From Acidobacteriaceae bacterium (GTDB lineage: Bacteria > Acidobacteriota > Terriglobia > Terriglobales > Acidobacteriaceae), in NCBI GenBank assembly GCA_003156495.1, contig PMHC01000032.1, forward strand, positions 1 to 12,840: DNA of 12,840 nt, written 5' to 3'. The notes beneath the pieces are model-generated. The model ran no database searches, had not been told where the DNA came from, and saw only the letters and a program-made list of their open reading frames with translations. Of the stretch, positions 7,041 to 12,840 are shown one piece after another (within the stretch, counting starts at the first letter, position 1; each line of letters opens with the position of its first letter). The translations under genes were made by a program, and so were the position numbers.

Positions 7041-7733
7041 ATGGGTACTGAACTCAAACGCGCTGTTGTTTTGTTGAGCGGCGGTCTCGATTCGACCACC
7101 GTGCTGGCTATCGCCAAAAGCGAGGGCTATGAACCCTATGCGCTTTCGTTTTCTTACGGACAGCGCCACAGTTGGGAATTGACGGCCGCCGAGCGCGTCG
7201 CCTCCGCCATCGGCGTCGCCGAGCATCGCGTCGCTCAAATTGATCTGCGCGTCTTCGGCGGCTCGGCACTCACCGCTGACATCGCCGTGCCCAAGGGCCG
7301 CGATACCGCCGAAATGTCGCACGGCATTCCCATCACCTACGTGCCGGCGCGCAATACGATCTTTCTTTCTTTCGCGCTGGCCTGGGCCGAGGTGCTCGGA
7401 TCGAGCGATGTTTTCATCGGCGTCAACGCGCTCGATTATTCCGGCTACCCGGATTGCCGCCCCGAATACATCGCCGCCTACGAGAAGATGGCCAACCTCG
7501 CCACCAAAGCCGGCGTCGAAGGCCGCCAGCGGCTCACCATCCACACGCCGCTGCTCCAGCTAACCAAGGCGCAGATCATCGCCCGTGGGCTCGCACTGGG
7601 TGTCGATTACGCGCTGACCAGCAGTTGCTACGATCCCGGCCCCGAGGGCAAGCCCTGCGGCCAGTGCGATTCCTGTCTGCTGCGCCAAAAGGGCTTCCGC
7701 GAAAACGGCCTCGAAGATCCGCTGAGCCGCTAG
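7041..7733 (+). CDS. queC: 7-cyano-7-deazaguanine synthase QueC
   Basis: QueC (230 residues, normal length) converts 7-carboxy-7-deazaguanine, ammonia and ATP to preQ0 in the queuosine and 7-deazapurine pathway, in the cytosol. The PP-loop for ATP pyrophosphatase chemistry is SGGLDS at 13-18. Other family signatures are ALSFSYGQRHSWEL at 34-47, ITYVPARNTIFLSFA at 98-112, GVNALDYSGYPDCRPE at 127-142 and HTPLLQLTKAQII at 168-180. The zinc site is intact: C196, C206, C209 and C212 in CYDPGPEGKPCGQCDSC. The ATG directly follows the stop codon of the HAD gene (TAG-ATG), so expression probably depends on coupling. QueD, QueE and FolE are not in this window, so the rest of the pathway is elsewhere. 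The gene is convergent with the serine hydrolase, with only 16 bp between and no recognisable terminator there. Confidence 0.95.
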   Translation: MGTELKRAVVLLSGGLDSTTVLAIAKSEGYEPYALSFSYGQRHSWELTAAERVASAIGVAEHRVAQIDLRVFGGSALTADIAVPKGRDTAEMSHGIPITYVPARNTIFLSFALAWAEVLGSSDVFIGVNALDYSGYPDCRPEYIAAYEKMANLATKAGVEGRQRLTIHTPLLQLTKAQIIARGLALGVDYALTSSCYDPGPEGKPCGQCDSCLLRQKGFRENGLEDPLSR

Positions 7734-7749
7734 CTCTTTCTGTCCAGCT

Positions 7750-9147
7750 TTATTCCGCCGGGGCGATCAAAAACTGCTCGAGCTTGCCGTCGGGATAGGT
7801 GTAGGTGGTCAGCTCGAGTTTCTTTCCCGGATAAAGAATATCGAAGGAGCGGAAGCTCATGCCGCCGCGCATCTCGGTCGCGCTTTGCCGCAGGCTGAGC
7901 GGCTCGCCCAGCGGTGCGAGGCTTGACCGGTAATCGGCCAGCGCCTCGGCGGTAAAGTAGTCGCTGAGGTTGGGCGCCAGCAGGCCGCGGTCGATCGTGC
8001 CTTGCTGCAGTCCGCGATAGATGGCGAGCGCTTGTTCCTCGGCTGGCGAGCGCGGCAGCTCGGCGGCCAATGGGGCAACCAGCCGCGCGATAGCCGAAGC
8101 CGCGCCGACCGCGTCCTGATTGGTGAGCACGGCCACGGCCACGCCGTCGTCCACCAAGACGATATTGTCGGAGACAAAGCCGGAAACCTCGCCCGAGTGC
8201 TCGATCGAGCGATGGCCCGAGCGCTCGACGACCTCGACGCCCAGGCCGTAATGCGCGCTTTCGCCATTCTTGAGCTTGACCTCGGTGAACATCTCTTTGT
8301 AGCTTTCCGGTTTCAAAATCGATTGCGCGATCAGGCTCTGGTCCCAGAGCGCCAGGTCGTAGGGCGTCATGGCCAGCTCGCCGGCGGCGAACATCCATCC
8401 CGCTCCCTCTTTGGGCGCGGGGCGCAGGGGGCCGAGCGCGTAGCGGATGTAGGGCGCGGCATCGCCATCGCCAAGTTTGTTCTGGTCGGAGTTCCAGACC
8501 GATTTCATGCCCAGCGGGCGAAAGATGTGCTCGGAGAGAAAGTCGAAGTAGGGCTCGCCGGAGGCGATTTCGACAATGCGGCCGGCGATAACAAAGTTGG
8601 TGTTCGAATATTGCCACTGGCTTCCGGGCTCGAAGTCGAGTGGCTTTTTGGCCCAGGCGTCGATGATCTGTTGGGCGGTCGTCGCTCCTTTCATCGTGGT
8701 CATGACGTAGTCCTCGGGCCAGTAATCCTGATAGCCGGAGGTGTGGGAGAGAATCTGGCGGATGGTGACCTCATTGCCGCGCGTGAGGCCGGGAATATAT
8801 TTGCCGACAGGATCGTCTAAAGAGAGCTTCTTTTCGTCTACAAGTATCAGGATGGCTGTAGCGGTGAATTGCTTGGAAATGGAGCCGACCGAGTAGCGCA
8901 TCCGGGGCGTGGCGGCGATTTGCGGTTGCACGCGTGCCAAACCGTAAGCATGGGTGTACACTGGTTTGCCGTGCTGGACCAGAGCCAAGGAGGCCGATGG
9001 TACACCCGTTTGTGCAAGCACTTGCGCGGCAATGTGATCGATCCGGGCGCGCAGTGCGGGCGAGATGTCATCCACGGTTTGGGCCAGCGAGGCACAGGCA
9101 AATAACCACAGCAACAGCATCGTTGGGACACGAACGATTTTGTTCAT
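7750..9147 (-). CDS. Exported serine hydrolase, beta-lactamase class C/PBP4* family
   Basis: A 465-residue serine hydrolase of the beta-lactamase-related fold. Such proteins act as D-amino-acid peptidases, esterases or beta-lactamases, and the substrate cannot be told from sequence. All three active-site motifs are present: S89-I-S-K92 (SxxK), Y180-S-N182 (YxN) and H317-S-G319 (HxG, in place of KTG). Other family landmarks are RQILSHTSGYQDY at 130-142, EPGSQWQYSNTNF at 173-185, and IFRPLGMKSVWN at 208-219. The N-terminus MNKIVRVPTMLLLWLFACASLA is a signal peptide. Cleavage may follow A22, or C18 in LFAC could be a poor lipobox that would make it a lipoprotein. Residues about 360-465 form a C-terminal extension beyond the catalytic domain. 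The start at 9147 is supported by AAAGGGA with spacing 9 on the minus strand. Divergent from the carbonic anhydrase gene and convergent with queC, so probably monocistronic. Confidence 0.9.
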   Translation of the reverse strand: MNKIVRVPTMLLLWLFACASLAQTVDDISPALRARIDHIAAQVLAQTGVPSASLALVQHGKPVYTHAYGLARVQPQIAATPRMRYSVGSISKQFTATAILILVDEKKLSLDDPVGKYIPGLTRGNEVTIRQILSHTSGYQDYWPEDYVMTTMKGATTAQQIIDAWAKKPLDFEPGSQWQYSNTNFVIAGRIVEIASGEPYFDFLSEHIFRPLGMKSVWNSDQNKLGDGDAAPYIRYALGPLRPAPKEGAGWMFAAGELAMTPYDLALWDQSLIAQSILKPESYKEMFTEVKLKNGESAHYGLGVEVVERSGHRSIEHSGEVSGFVSDNIVLVDDGVAVAVLTNQDAVGAASAIARLVAPLAAELPRSPAEEQALAIYRGLQQGTIDRGLLAPNLSDYFTAEALADYRSSLAPLGEPLSLRQSATEMRGGMSFRSFDILYPGKKLELTTYTYPDGKLEQFLIAPAE

Positions 9148-9190
9148 TCGATGTGATCCCTTTCTCCAGAAACAAATTGTTTAGCGGCCG

Positions 9191-9196
9191 ATTGTA
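9191..9196 (-). promoter_or_regulatory. Putative -10 box TACAAT for the serine hydrolase gene
   Basis: The minus strand reads TACAAT here, identical to the -10 candidate before the HAD gene, and lies 43 bp upstream of the serine hydrolase start. No convincing -35 accompanies it. Confidence 0.3.
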
Positions 9197-9210
9197 GAAG
9201 TTGGGCCCAT

Positions 9211-9305
9211 CTTGATTGTGCTGCAATCAGGGCGCGATCCGCTACTGCGGATGGCACGGTTGTCCTTAGCAGGGGGAGCCATGCGCCAAGGCGCGAAAGA
9301 GGCTC
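9211..9305 (+). other. Hairpin-rich leader of the carbonic anhydrase gene
   Basis: Several short perfect stems stand in series before the start codon. TGATTG (9213-9218) pairs with CAATCA (9224-9229). ATCCGC (9237-9242) pairs with GCGGAT (9247-9252) around a TACT loop. GAGCC (9276-9280) pairs with GGCTC (9301-9305) and encloses an inner GCGCC/GGCGC hairpin (9283-9294). No known riboswitch class was recognised. The region could also serve the divergent serine hydrolase promoter. Confidence 0.4.
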
Positions 9306-9307
9306 GC

Positions 9308-9313
9308 TGGAGG
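9308..9313 (+). promoter_or_regulatory. Shine-Dalgarno TGGAGG of the carbonic anhydrase gene
   Basis: TGGAGG lies 5 nt before the ATG at 9319 and supports that start. It is immediately 3' of the GGCTC arm of the last leader hairpin (9301-9305), so leader folding could affect ribosome access. Confidence 0.7.
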
Positions 9314-9318
9314 CGAAG

Positions 9319-9933
9319 ATGGAGCGACTCATCGAAGGCTACAAACGTTTTTTGACGGAGGTTTTTCCCGAGAGGAAGAACTATTTTCATCTGCTGGCCG
9401 AGGGACAGGCGCCAAAGTACCTGTTTATAACCTGTGCCGACTCCCGCGTTTCCCCGGAGATGGTTTTCGGCATCGAGCCGGGGAATATGGCGATTGCGCG
9501 GAGCTTAGGAAGCATGGTGCCGCCGGCCGGCTCTGAGAACAACGGCATCACGGCGACGATCGAGTATGCCGTGGAGATTCTGGGGGTGCGGCACGCAATT
9601 ATTTTTTGCCACTCGAACTGCGGTTCGGTTCGGTCGGCGCTTGCGCCGGGGGGGCTGAAAAAGCTGCCTTACGCGCAAAAATGGATGGAATACGTGCGGA
9701 CCGCCGCCAATTACCGGCAGCCGCTGGACCCGAATGATGGAAAAAATGCGGAACTGAATGCATTGGCCAAGGGCAATGTGCTGGCACAACTGGCGAATCT
9801 GCGCACGCAGCCGTCGGTGGCCAAGGCCTTGACCGAGGGGCGGCTTAACGTGCACGGCTGGTATTACGACATCGAAAGCGGGCGGGTCGAGCGATACGAC
9901 GAGGCGCAGAAACGATTCGTGCCGCTGGTTTGA
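9319..9933 (+). CDS. Beta-class carbonic anhydrase, with divergent signature motifs
   Basis: A 204-residue cytosolic beta-carbonic anhydrase, expected to interconvert CO2 and bicarbonate. The zinc ligands are present: C39 and D41 in ITCADSR, H98 and C101 in IFCHSNCG. The D41-R43 dyad that gates the zinc is kept. The usual C-terminal tail is recognisable as LNVHGWYYDIESGRVERYD (176-194). Two family hallmarks differ. The Gly that normally precedes the zinc His (GHSxCG) is Cys here (CHSNCG). The RNAGN-type loop reads RSLGS at 61-65, inside GNMAIARSLGSMVPPAG. These may alter activity or pH response without removing the metal site. The start is supported by TGGAGG 5 nt upstream. It stands alone between a divergent hydrolase and a toxin remnant, with no bicarbonate transporter or cyanase beside it. 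Family call is firm; catalytic competence is likely but not certain. Confidence 0.9.
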   Translation: MERLIEGYKRFLTEVFPERKNYFHLLAEGQAPKYLFITCADSRVSPEMVFGIEPGNMAIARSLGSMVPPAGSENNGITATIEYAVEILGVRHAIIFCHSNCGSVRSALAPGGLKKLPYAQKWMEYVRTAANYRQPLDPNDGKNAELNALAKGNVLAQLANLRTQPSVAKALTEGRLNVHGWYYDIESGRVERYDEAQKRFVPLV

Positions 9934-9980
9934 GGTTGCTTGCGTGCGGTGCAAAGTGGACAGCTGCCCGGAATTCAATA

Positions 9981-10001
9981 AACTAGTTCGTGAACTAGTT
10001 C
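9981..10001. repeat. Tandem AACTAGTT palindromes, possible operator
   Basis: AACTAGTTC occurs at 9981-9989 and again at 9993-10001, 12 bp apart centre to centre. Each AACTAGTT is itself palindromic, and the second is part of a perfect 10-bp palindrome GAACTAGTTC (9992-10001). Together they also form an imperfect larger inverted repeat. The spacing is close to one helical turn, as in sites bound by two dimers of a regulator. No intact gene starts directly downstream, so a relict operator is possible. Confidence 0.55.
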
Positions 10002-10178
10002 ATATCGGCGCCGTCGCTGGAAGCTCTGGCGCTGGCCTGCATGTATCGCCTAACCAGCTACGACGCCGCCTATCTGGAGCTGGCGCTGCGGACCGGCAGC
10101 CCTTTGGCCACCTTCGAAGGCCAACTGGCCGACGCCATGCGCGCGGCCGGCGGGCGGCTCTTCGGCGACGAAGCGTAG
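9999..10178 (+). pseudogene. 3' remnant of a VapC-type PIN-domain toxin gene
   Basis: This frame opens just after an in-frame TAG at 9996-9998 and ends at TAG 10176-10178. From about 10017 it encodes LEALALACMYRLTSYDAAYL followed by ELALRTGSPLATFEGQL and a short tail. This is the C-terminal third of a PIN/VapC ribonuclease, where LTxYDAAYLELAxxxxxPLAT is the hallmark. The Asp of YDAAYLELA, one of the acidic active-site residues, is kept; the position usually DxxL after LAT reads EGQL. No start codon, N-terminal Asp motif or antitoxin gene remains upstream, so it is a decayed fragment of about 55 codons. A longer frame at 9944-10195 crosses the same DNA but encodes nothing recognisable. Residual vapBC locus is my reading. 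Confidence 0.72.
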
Positions 10179-10191
10179 CAAATGTGAATCT

Positions 10192-11781
10192 TTAGTGCGC
10201 GACGGGTGGCGGAGCGGCGTTCGCTTCGGTCTTGGGCGGCAGCTTGAAGAACCATGCGCCGCCGGCGCAGAGGAAGGCCAGTAGCGCCGTCCAGCGGAAA
10301 ACATCGATATAAGAAAGCATGACGGCCTGCTGTATAAGCTGGCTATAGATGAGGCCGTTGGCTCCAGGGCGTGCGCTGGCCGGGCCGAGGCGATGGCCGA
10401 GATAGGTGCCGATGGCGGCGGCTTTTTGCTGGAGTTGTGGGTTGGCCAGGTCAAGGTGCGCGCCAATGTTGGTCTGGTAGAGCGTGGCGCGGCGAACGAT
10501 GGCCGTAGTGGCCATCGAGATGCCCACCGAGCCGCCAATATTGCGCAGCATGTTCGACAGTCCCGTGGCGTTGCCCATTTCGTTTCTGGGGATGGTGGTC
10601 ATCATCAGAACGGCCATCGGGGTAAAAACAAAGCCGAGAACGAAGCCGGTCAGGGTGATGGGAATCAGCAGAGTGTAGGGGCCGATCGACAGATCGATGG
10701 TGCCGAACATCAGGGCGCAGACGCCAAAGCCGATGAATCCGAAGGTGATCAGCATGCGCTTATCGACACGCGTGGCTAGAAAGCCGACGAGTGCCGAACC
10801 AAAAAAGGCGCCGATGCCGCGCGGGCCGACGACCATGCCGGCGTTAAAAGCGGTGTAGCCGAGAATCTCCTGGTAGTAGAGCGGCAGAATAGAAATGGTG
10901 ATGTAGAGGCAGACGCCGAGCGCGGCGATCAGCACGCATCCGGTACGGAAATTGTGGTTTTTCAAGACGTGCAGATCGAGCAGTCCCTCGCGGTTGGTCC
11001 ACGACCGCCAGATCCATCCGATGAGCGCGACCACCATCGCGGCAACCGCCCAGCGGACCCAGATAGCGCCGAACCAGTCGTCTTCCTGTCCCTTGTCGAG
11101 GACAACTTGCAGGCAGCCGGTCCAAACCATGAGCATGCTGAAGCCGAGGCCGTCGAAGGCGCCCACCTTGGCGTTTTTAATGTAGGGCGGGTCATGGACG
11201 AAGCGCGTGACCATGATGATGGCCAGAATGCCGATGGGGATGTTGATGTAGAAGGCGTAGCGCCAGCTCCAGCTATCGGTCAGCCAGCCGCCGAGCGTGG
11301 GGCCGATCACCGGGGCCAAAACGATGCCCAGACCGAAGGCGGCCATCGACATGGAGCGCTTTTCGATCGGGAAGCTCTCGAGCAGAATCGATTGAGAGAG
11401 CGGTTGCAGAGCTCCGCCGCCTGCCCCTTGCAGAACGCGCGCCAGCAGAATGACGGCCAGCGAAGGTGCCGCGCCGCAGAAAAAACTGGCGATAGTGAAC
11501 AGCGTGATGCAGGTAATAAGAAAGCGCTTGCGGCCGAAGCGGAAGGCGAACCAGTTCGATGCCGGCAAAATGACGGCGTTGGACACCAGATAGCTGGTCA
11601 GCACCCATGTGGCCTCGGAGTTTGAAGCCGAAAGTGAGCCGGCGATGTAGGGCAGGGCCACCGAGGCGATCGAGGTGTCGAGAATCTCCATGAAGGTCGG
11701 CAACATGACCGACAGCGTCACCAGCCAGGGATTGACTCCCTGGGTGAGTGGATAGCGGGCATTGGCTGCGGCAGAGGGCAT
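10192..11781 (-). CDS. DHA2-family MFS multidrug efflux permease (EmrB/QacA type)
   Basis: A 529-residue inner-membrane proton-driven exporter of the 14-TM DHA2 family. TM1 carries the family motif ILDTSIASVALP (33-44) with D35. Motif A is the loop FAFRFGRKR (78-86). Motif B is LLARVLQGAGGGAL (112-125) with R115 in TM4. Motif C is GIVLAPVIGPTLGGW (152-166). The EmrB-like WSWRYAFYINIPIG follows at 171-184. A second half with further membrane segments runs to residue about 510, and a short polar tail ends in PPPVAH. Substrate is unknown; the family exports drugs, biocides or metabolites. Usually an EmrA/HlyD membrane-fusion partner lies next to it, but none does here on the visible side. The start at 11781 lacks a clear Shine-Dalgarno. 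The frame is open further upstream but without another ATG, so the start is moderately sure. The gene is divergent from the DHH gene. Confidence 0.92.
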   Translation of the reverse strand: MPSAAANARYPLTQGVNPWLVTLSVMLPTFMEILDTSIASVALPYIAGSLSASNSEATWVLTSYLVSNAVILPASNWFAFRFGRKRFLITCITLFTIASFFCGAAPSLAVILLARVLQGAGGGALQPLSQSILLESFPIEKRSMSMAAFGLGIVLAPVIGPTLGGWLTDSWSWRYAFYINIPIGILAIIMVTRFVHDPPYIKNAKVGAFDGLGFSMLMVWTGCLQVVLDKGQEDDWFGAIWVRWAVAAMVVALIGWIWRSWTNREGLLDLHVLKNHNFRTGCVLIAALGVCLYITISILPLYYQEILGYTAFNAGMVVGPRGIGAFFGSALVGFLATRVDKRMLITFGFIGFGVCALMFGTIDLSIGPYTLLIPITLTGFVLGFVFTPMAVLMMTTIPRNEMGNATGLSNMLRNIGGSVGISMATTAIVRRATLYQTNIGAHLDLANPQLQQKAAAIGTYLGHRLGPASARPGANGLIYSQLIQQAVMLSYIDVFRWTALLAFLCAGGAWFFKLPPKTEANAAPPPVAH

Positions 11782-11877
11782 AGGGAAACCGTCATTTATG
11801 AGGGTAAATGAACTCTGAAGATTCTGCTCGCGACCCCGAAAATCCCTCCAGGGTAACTTTCACTTTCGTCTAACCGC

Positions 11878-11906
11878 TTGACACAACCGGCCGATGCCTT
11901 GATGCT
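11878..11906 (+). promoter_or_regulatory. Possible promoter of the DHH gene
   Basis: TTGACA at 11878-11883 is a consensus -35. The hexamer 17 bp on, GATGCT at 11901-11906, is a weak -10; GCTAAA at 11904-11909 is an alternative at 20 bp. It lies about 55 bp before the TTG start at 11963, in the 181-bp region shared with the divergent permease gene. Confidence 0.35.
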
Positions 11907-11946
11907 AAACAGTTCCAGCTTTTCGGCTTTCATCGTTTTCATTGTG

Positions 11947-11954
11947 AAGGAGGT
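11947..11954 (+). promoter_or_regulatory. Consensus Shine-Dalgarno AAGGAGGT deciding a TTG start
   Basis: AAGGAGGT is fully complementary to the 16S rRNA tail and is followed after 8 nt by TTG at 11963. No ATG in the right frame lies within normal distance, so the ribosome site identifies the TTG as the start of the DHH protein. Confidence 0.8.
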
Positions 11955-11962
11955 CTCTGGTT

Positions 11963-12840
11963 TTGCTAGTCCGCGTCTTCTATCACGACAAATGCTTTGA
12001 CGGAGCTTGCTCAGCCTCGTTGTTCACGCGCTTTCATCGCGAGTGCATCGCGAAGGGCGCGGAGTACGAGTACCACGGGCTGGTACATCGTGCCAGTGCG
12101 CTTTTCGACGAAAGCGAGTTCACCGGCGACGAGAATGCGATTGTCGACTTCAAGTATTCGAACTCGCCGCGAATTACCTGGTGGTTCGATCATCACCAGT
12201 CGGCGTTTTTAACCGAGGCCGACCACGAGCATTTTCTGGCCTATCAGCGCCAGGCGCAGGGCGTTGGGCGCAAGTTTTTCGATCCTGACTACACCTCCTG
12301 CACCGGCTTTCTGGCGCACATCGCCTCGACCAAGTTCGGCTTCGACATCAAGCCGCTTAAGGATCTGATTTACTGGGCCACGATCGTCGACGGGGCCAAA
12401 TACGACAGCCCGGAGCAGGCCGTTGAGATGCCCGCGCCGGCCATGAAGCTGACGCTGATTATCGAATCGACAGTCGATAATGTCTTTATTCCGCGGCTGA
12501 TTCCGCTGCTGACCGAGATGCCGCTGGCCGAGATTCTCAAGCAGCCCTTCGTCGCGCCGCTTTTGCCGCCGCTGCTTGAACGCCACCAGCGGGCCACCGA
12601 GCTGATCCGCAGCCGCGCCGAAGAGCGCGACGGAACCATCTTCTTCGACATTACCGATCATCCGCTCGAGGGCTTCAACAAATTTATTCCGTATTATCTC
12701 TATCCCAATGCGGTCTACTCAATTGGACTGTCGAAGTCCAGTTTCAGAACCAAGGTCGCCGTCGGCTCCAATCCTTGGACCAAGGTCGATCCGGCGACGA
12801 TGGTCAACCTGGCCAAGGTCTGCGAGCGCTACGGCGGCGG
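11963..12840 (+). CDS. DHH-family phosphoesterase, 3'-truncated by window
   Basis: The first 292 residues of a cytosolic DHH-superfamily phosphoesterase; relatives hydrolyse nanoRNA, pAp or cyclic dinucleotides. Starting from TTG, residues 7-20 are YHDKCFDGACSASL with the metal ligands H8, D9 and D13 (DHH motif I). IVDFKYSN at 60-67 supplies D62 (motif II). WWFDHHQSAF at 73-82 is the name-giving D76-H77-H78. TIVDGAKYD at 140-148 supplies D143 (motif IV). About residues 160-245 link to a second domain. VAVGSNPWTKVDPATMVNLAK at 266-285 begins the DHHA1 part, and the window stops in YGG, just where the GGGH substrate motif would be. The frame is open to the edge with no stop. The TTG start is supported by AAGGAGGT at spacing 8. 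Which nucleotide it cleaves cannot be said; NrnA-like is possible, but the first motif differs from typical NrnA. Confidence 0.87.
   Translation, partial: MLVRVFYHDKCFDGACSASLFTRFHRECIAKGAEYEYHGLVHRASALFDESEFTGDENAIVDFKYSNSPRITWWFDHHQSAFLTEADHEHFLAYQRQAQGVGRKFFDPDYTSCTGFLAHIASTKFGFDIKPLKDLIYWATIVDGAKYDSPEQAVEMPAPAMKLTLIIESTVDNVFIPRLIPLLTEMPLAEILKQPFVAPLLPPLLERHQRATELIRSRAEERDGTIFFDITDHPLEGFNKFIPYYLYPNAVYSIGLSKSSFRTKVAVGSNPWTKVDPATMVNLAKVCERYGG

Noticed and set aside
6684..7544. 286-codon minus-strand frame opposite the HAD and queC genes
   Set aside because: Shadow of two genes with intact catalytic motifs.
7734..7749. Bidirectional terminator between queC and the serine hydrolase gene
   Set aside because: The 16-bp gap holds no inverted repeat or T-tract.
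8868..8883. The serine hydrolase as a true class C beta-lactamase (AmpC)
   Set aside because: The SISK, YSN and HSG motifs fit the wider family. HSG instead of KTG, the longer chain and the C-terminal extension argue for a PBP4*/esterase-like member rather than AmpC.
9944..10195. 83-codon plus-strand frame over the toxin remnant
   Set aside because: It runs in a different frame from the recognisable PIN sequence, becomes Arg-rich and matches no known family.
10954..11625. 223-codon plus-strand frame opposite the permease gene
   Set aside because: Very polar, repetitive composition typical of the antisense of a hydrophobic membrane protein.

Overview
The window looks like chromosomal DNA of an Acidobacteriota member, probably of the Terriglobia/Acidobacteriaceae type. 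The best evidence is the first two genes. One is a very large Oar-like TonB-dependent receptor with a carboxypeptidase-regulatory-type N-terminus. It is followed 57 bp later by a secreted protein of the VWFA-related family named for Acidobacteria. The DNA is GC-rich, which explains the many long open frames on the opposite strands; I treat those as shadows. No rRNA, tRNA, CRISPR array, insertion sequence or phage gene was seen.

Layout. (1) Positions 2-5521, + strand: 5'-truncated TonB-dependent receptor, then the VWFA-domain protein, probably one envelope operon. (2) Positions 5558-6306, + strand: a two-gene toxin-antitoxin-like operon, DUF4160 followed by DUF2442 fused to an Xre-type HTH. 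In front of it is a good -35 box and a nearly perfect 39-nt palindrome over the spacer, the candidate -10 and the predicted transcription start. (3) Positions 6381-7733, + strand: a HAD phosphatase of the KdsC type and queC (preQ0 synthase), abutting with no spacer base. (4) Positions 7750-9147, - strand: exported serine hydrolase of the class C beta-lactamase/PBP4* type, convergent with queC. (5) Positions 9319-9933, + strand: beta-class carbonic anhydrase with altered signature motifs and several hairpins in its leader. (6) Positions 9934-10191: a 3' remnant of a VapC-type PIN toxin gene and a tandem pair of AACTAGTT palindromes. (7) Positions 10192-11781, - strand: 14-TM DHA2-family drug efflux permease. 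(8) Positions 11963 to the window edge, + strand: DHH-family phosphoesterase with a TTG start behind a consensus Shine-Dalgarno, cut by the window just at its DHHA1 motif.

How the genes relate. The receptor and VWFA protein are both cell-envelope proteins and are likely co-expressed. The DUF4160/DUF2442-HTH pair looks self-regulating. The KdsC-like and QueC genes are likely translationally coupled, although one acts classically in KDO/lipopolysaccharide synthesis and the other in queuosine (7-deazaguanine) synthesis. The remaining genes are single units in alternating orientation, typical of ordinary acidobacterial chromosome. No gap longer than 300 bases lacks a gene. The most interesting candidates are the palindrome-controlled DUF4160/DUF2442-HTH operon, the insertion-bearing HAD protein tied to queC, and the motif-divergent carbonic anhydrase.
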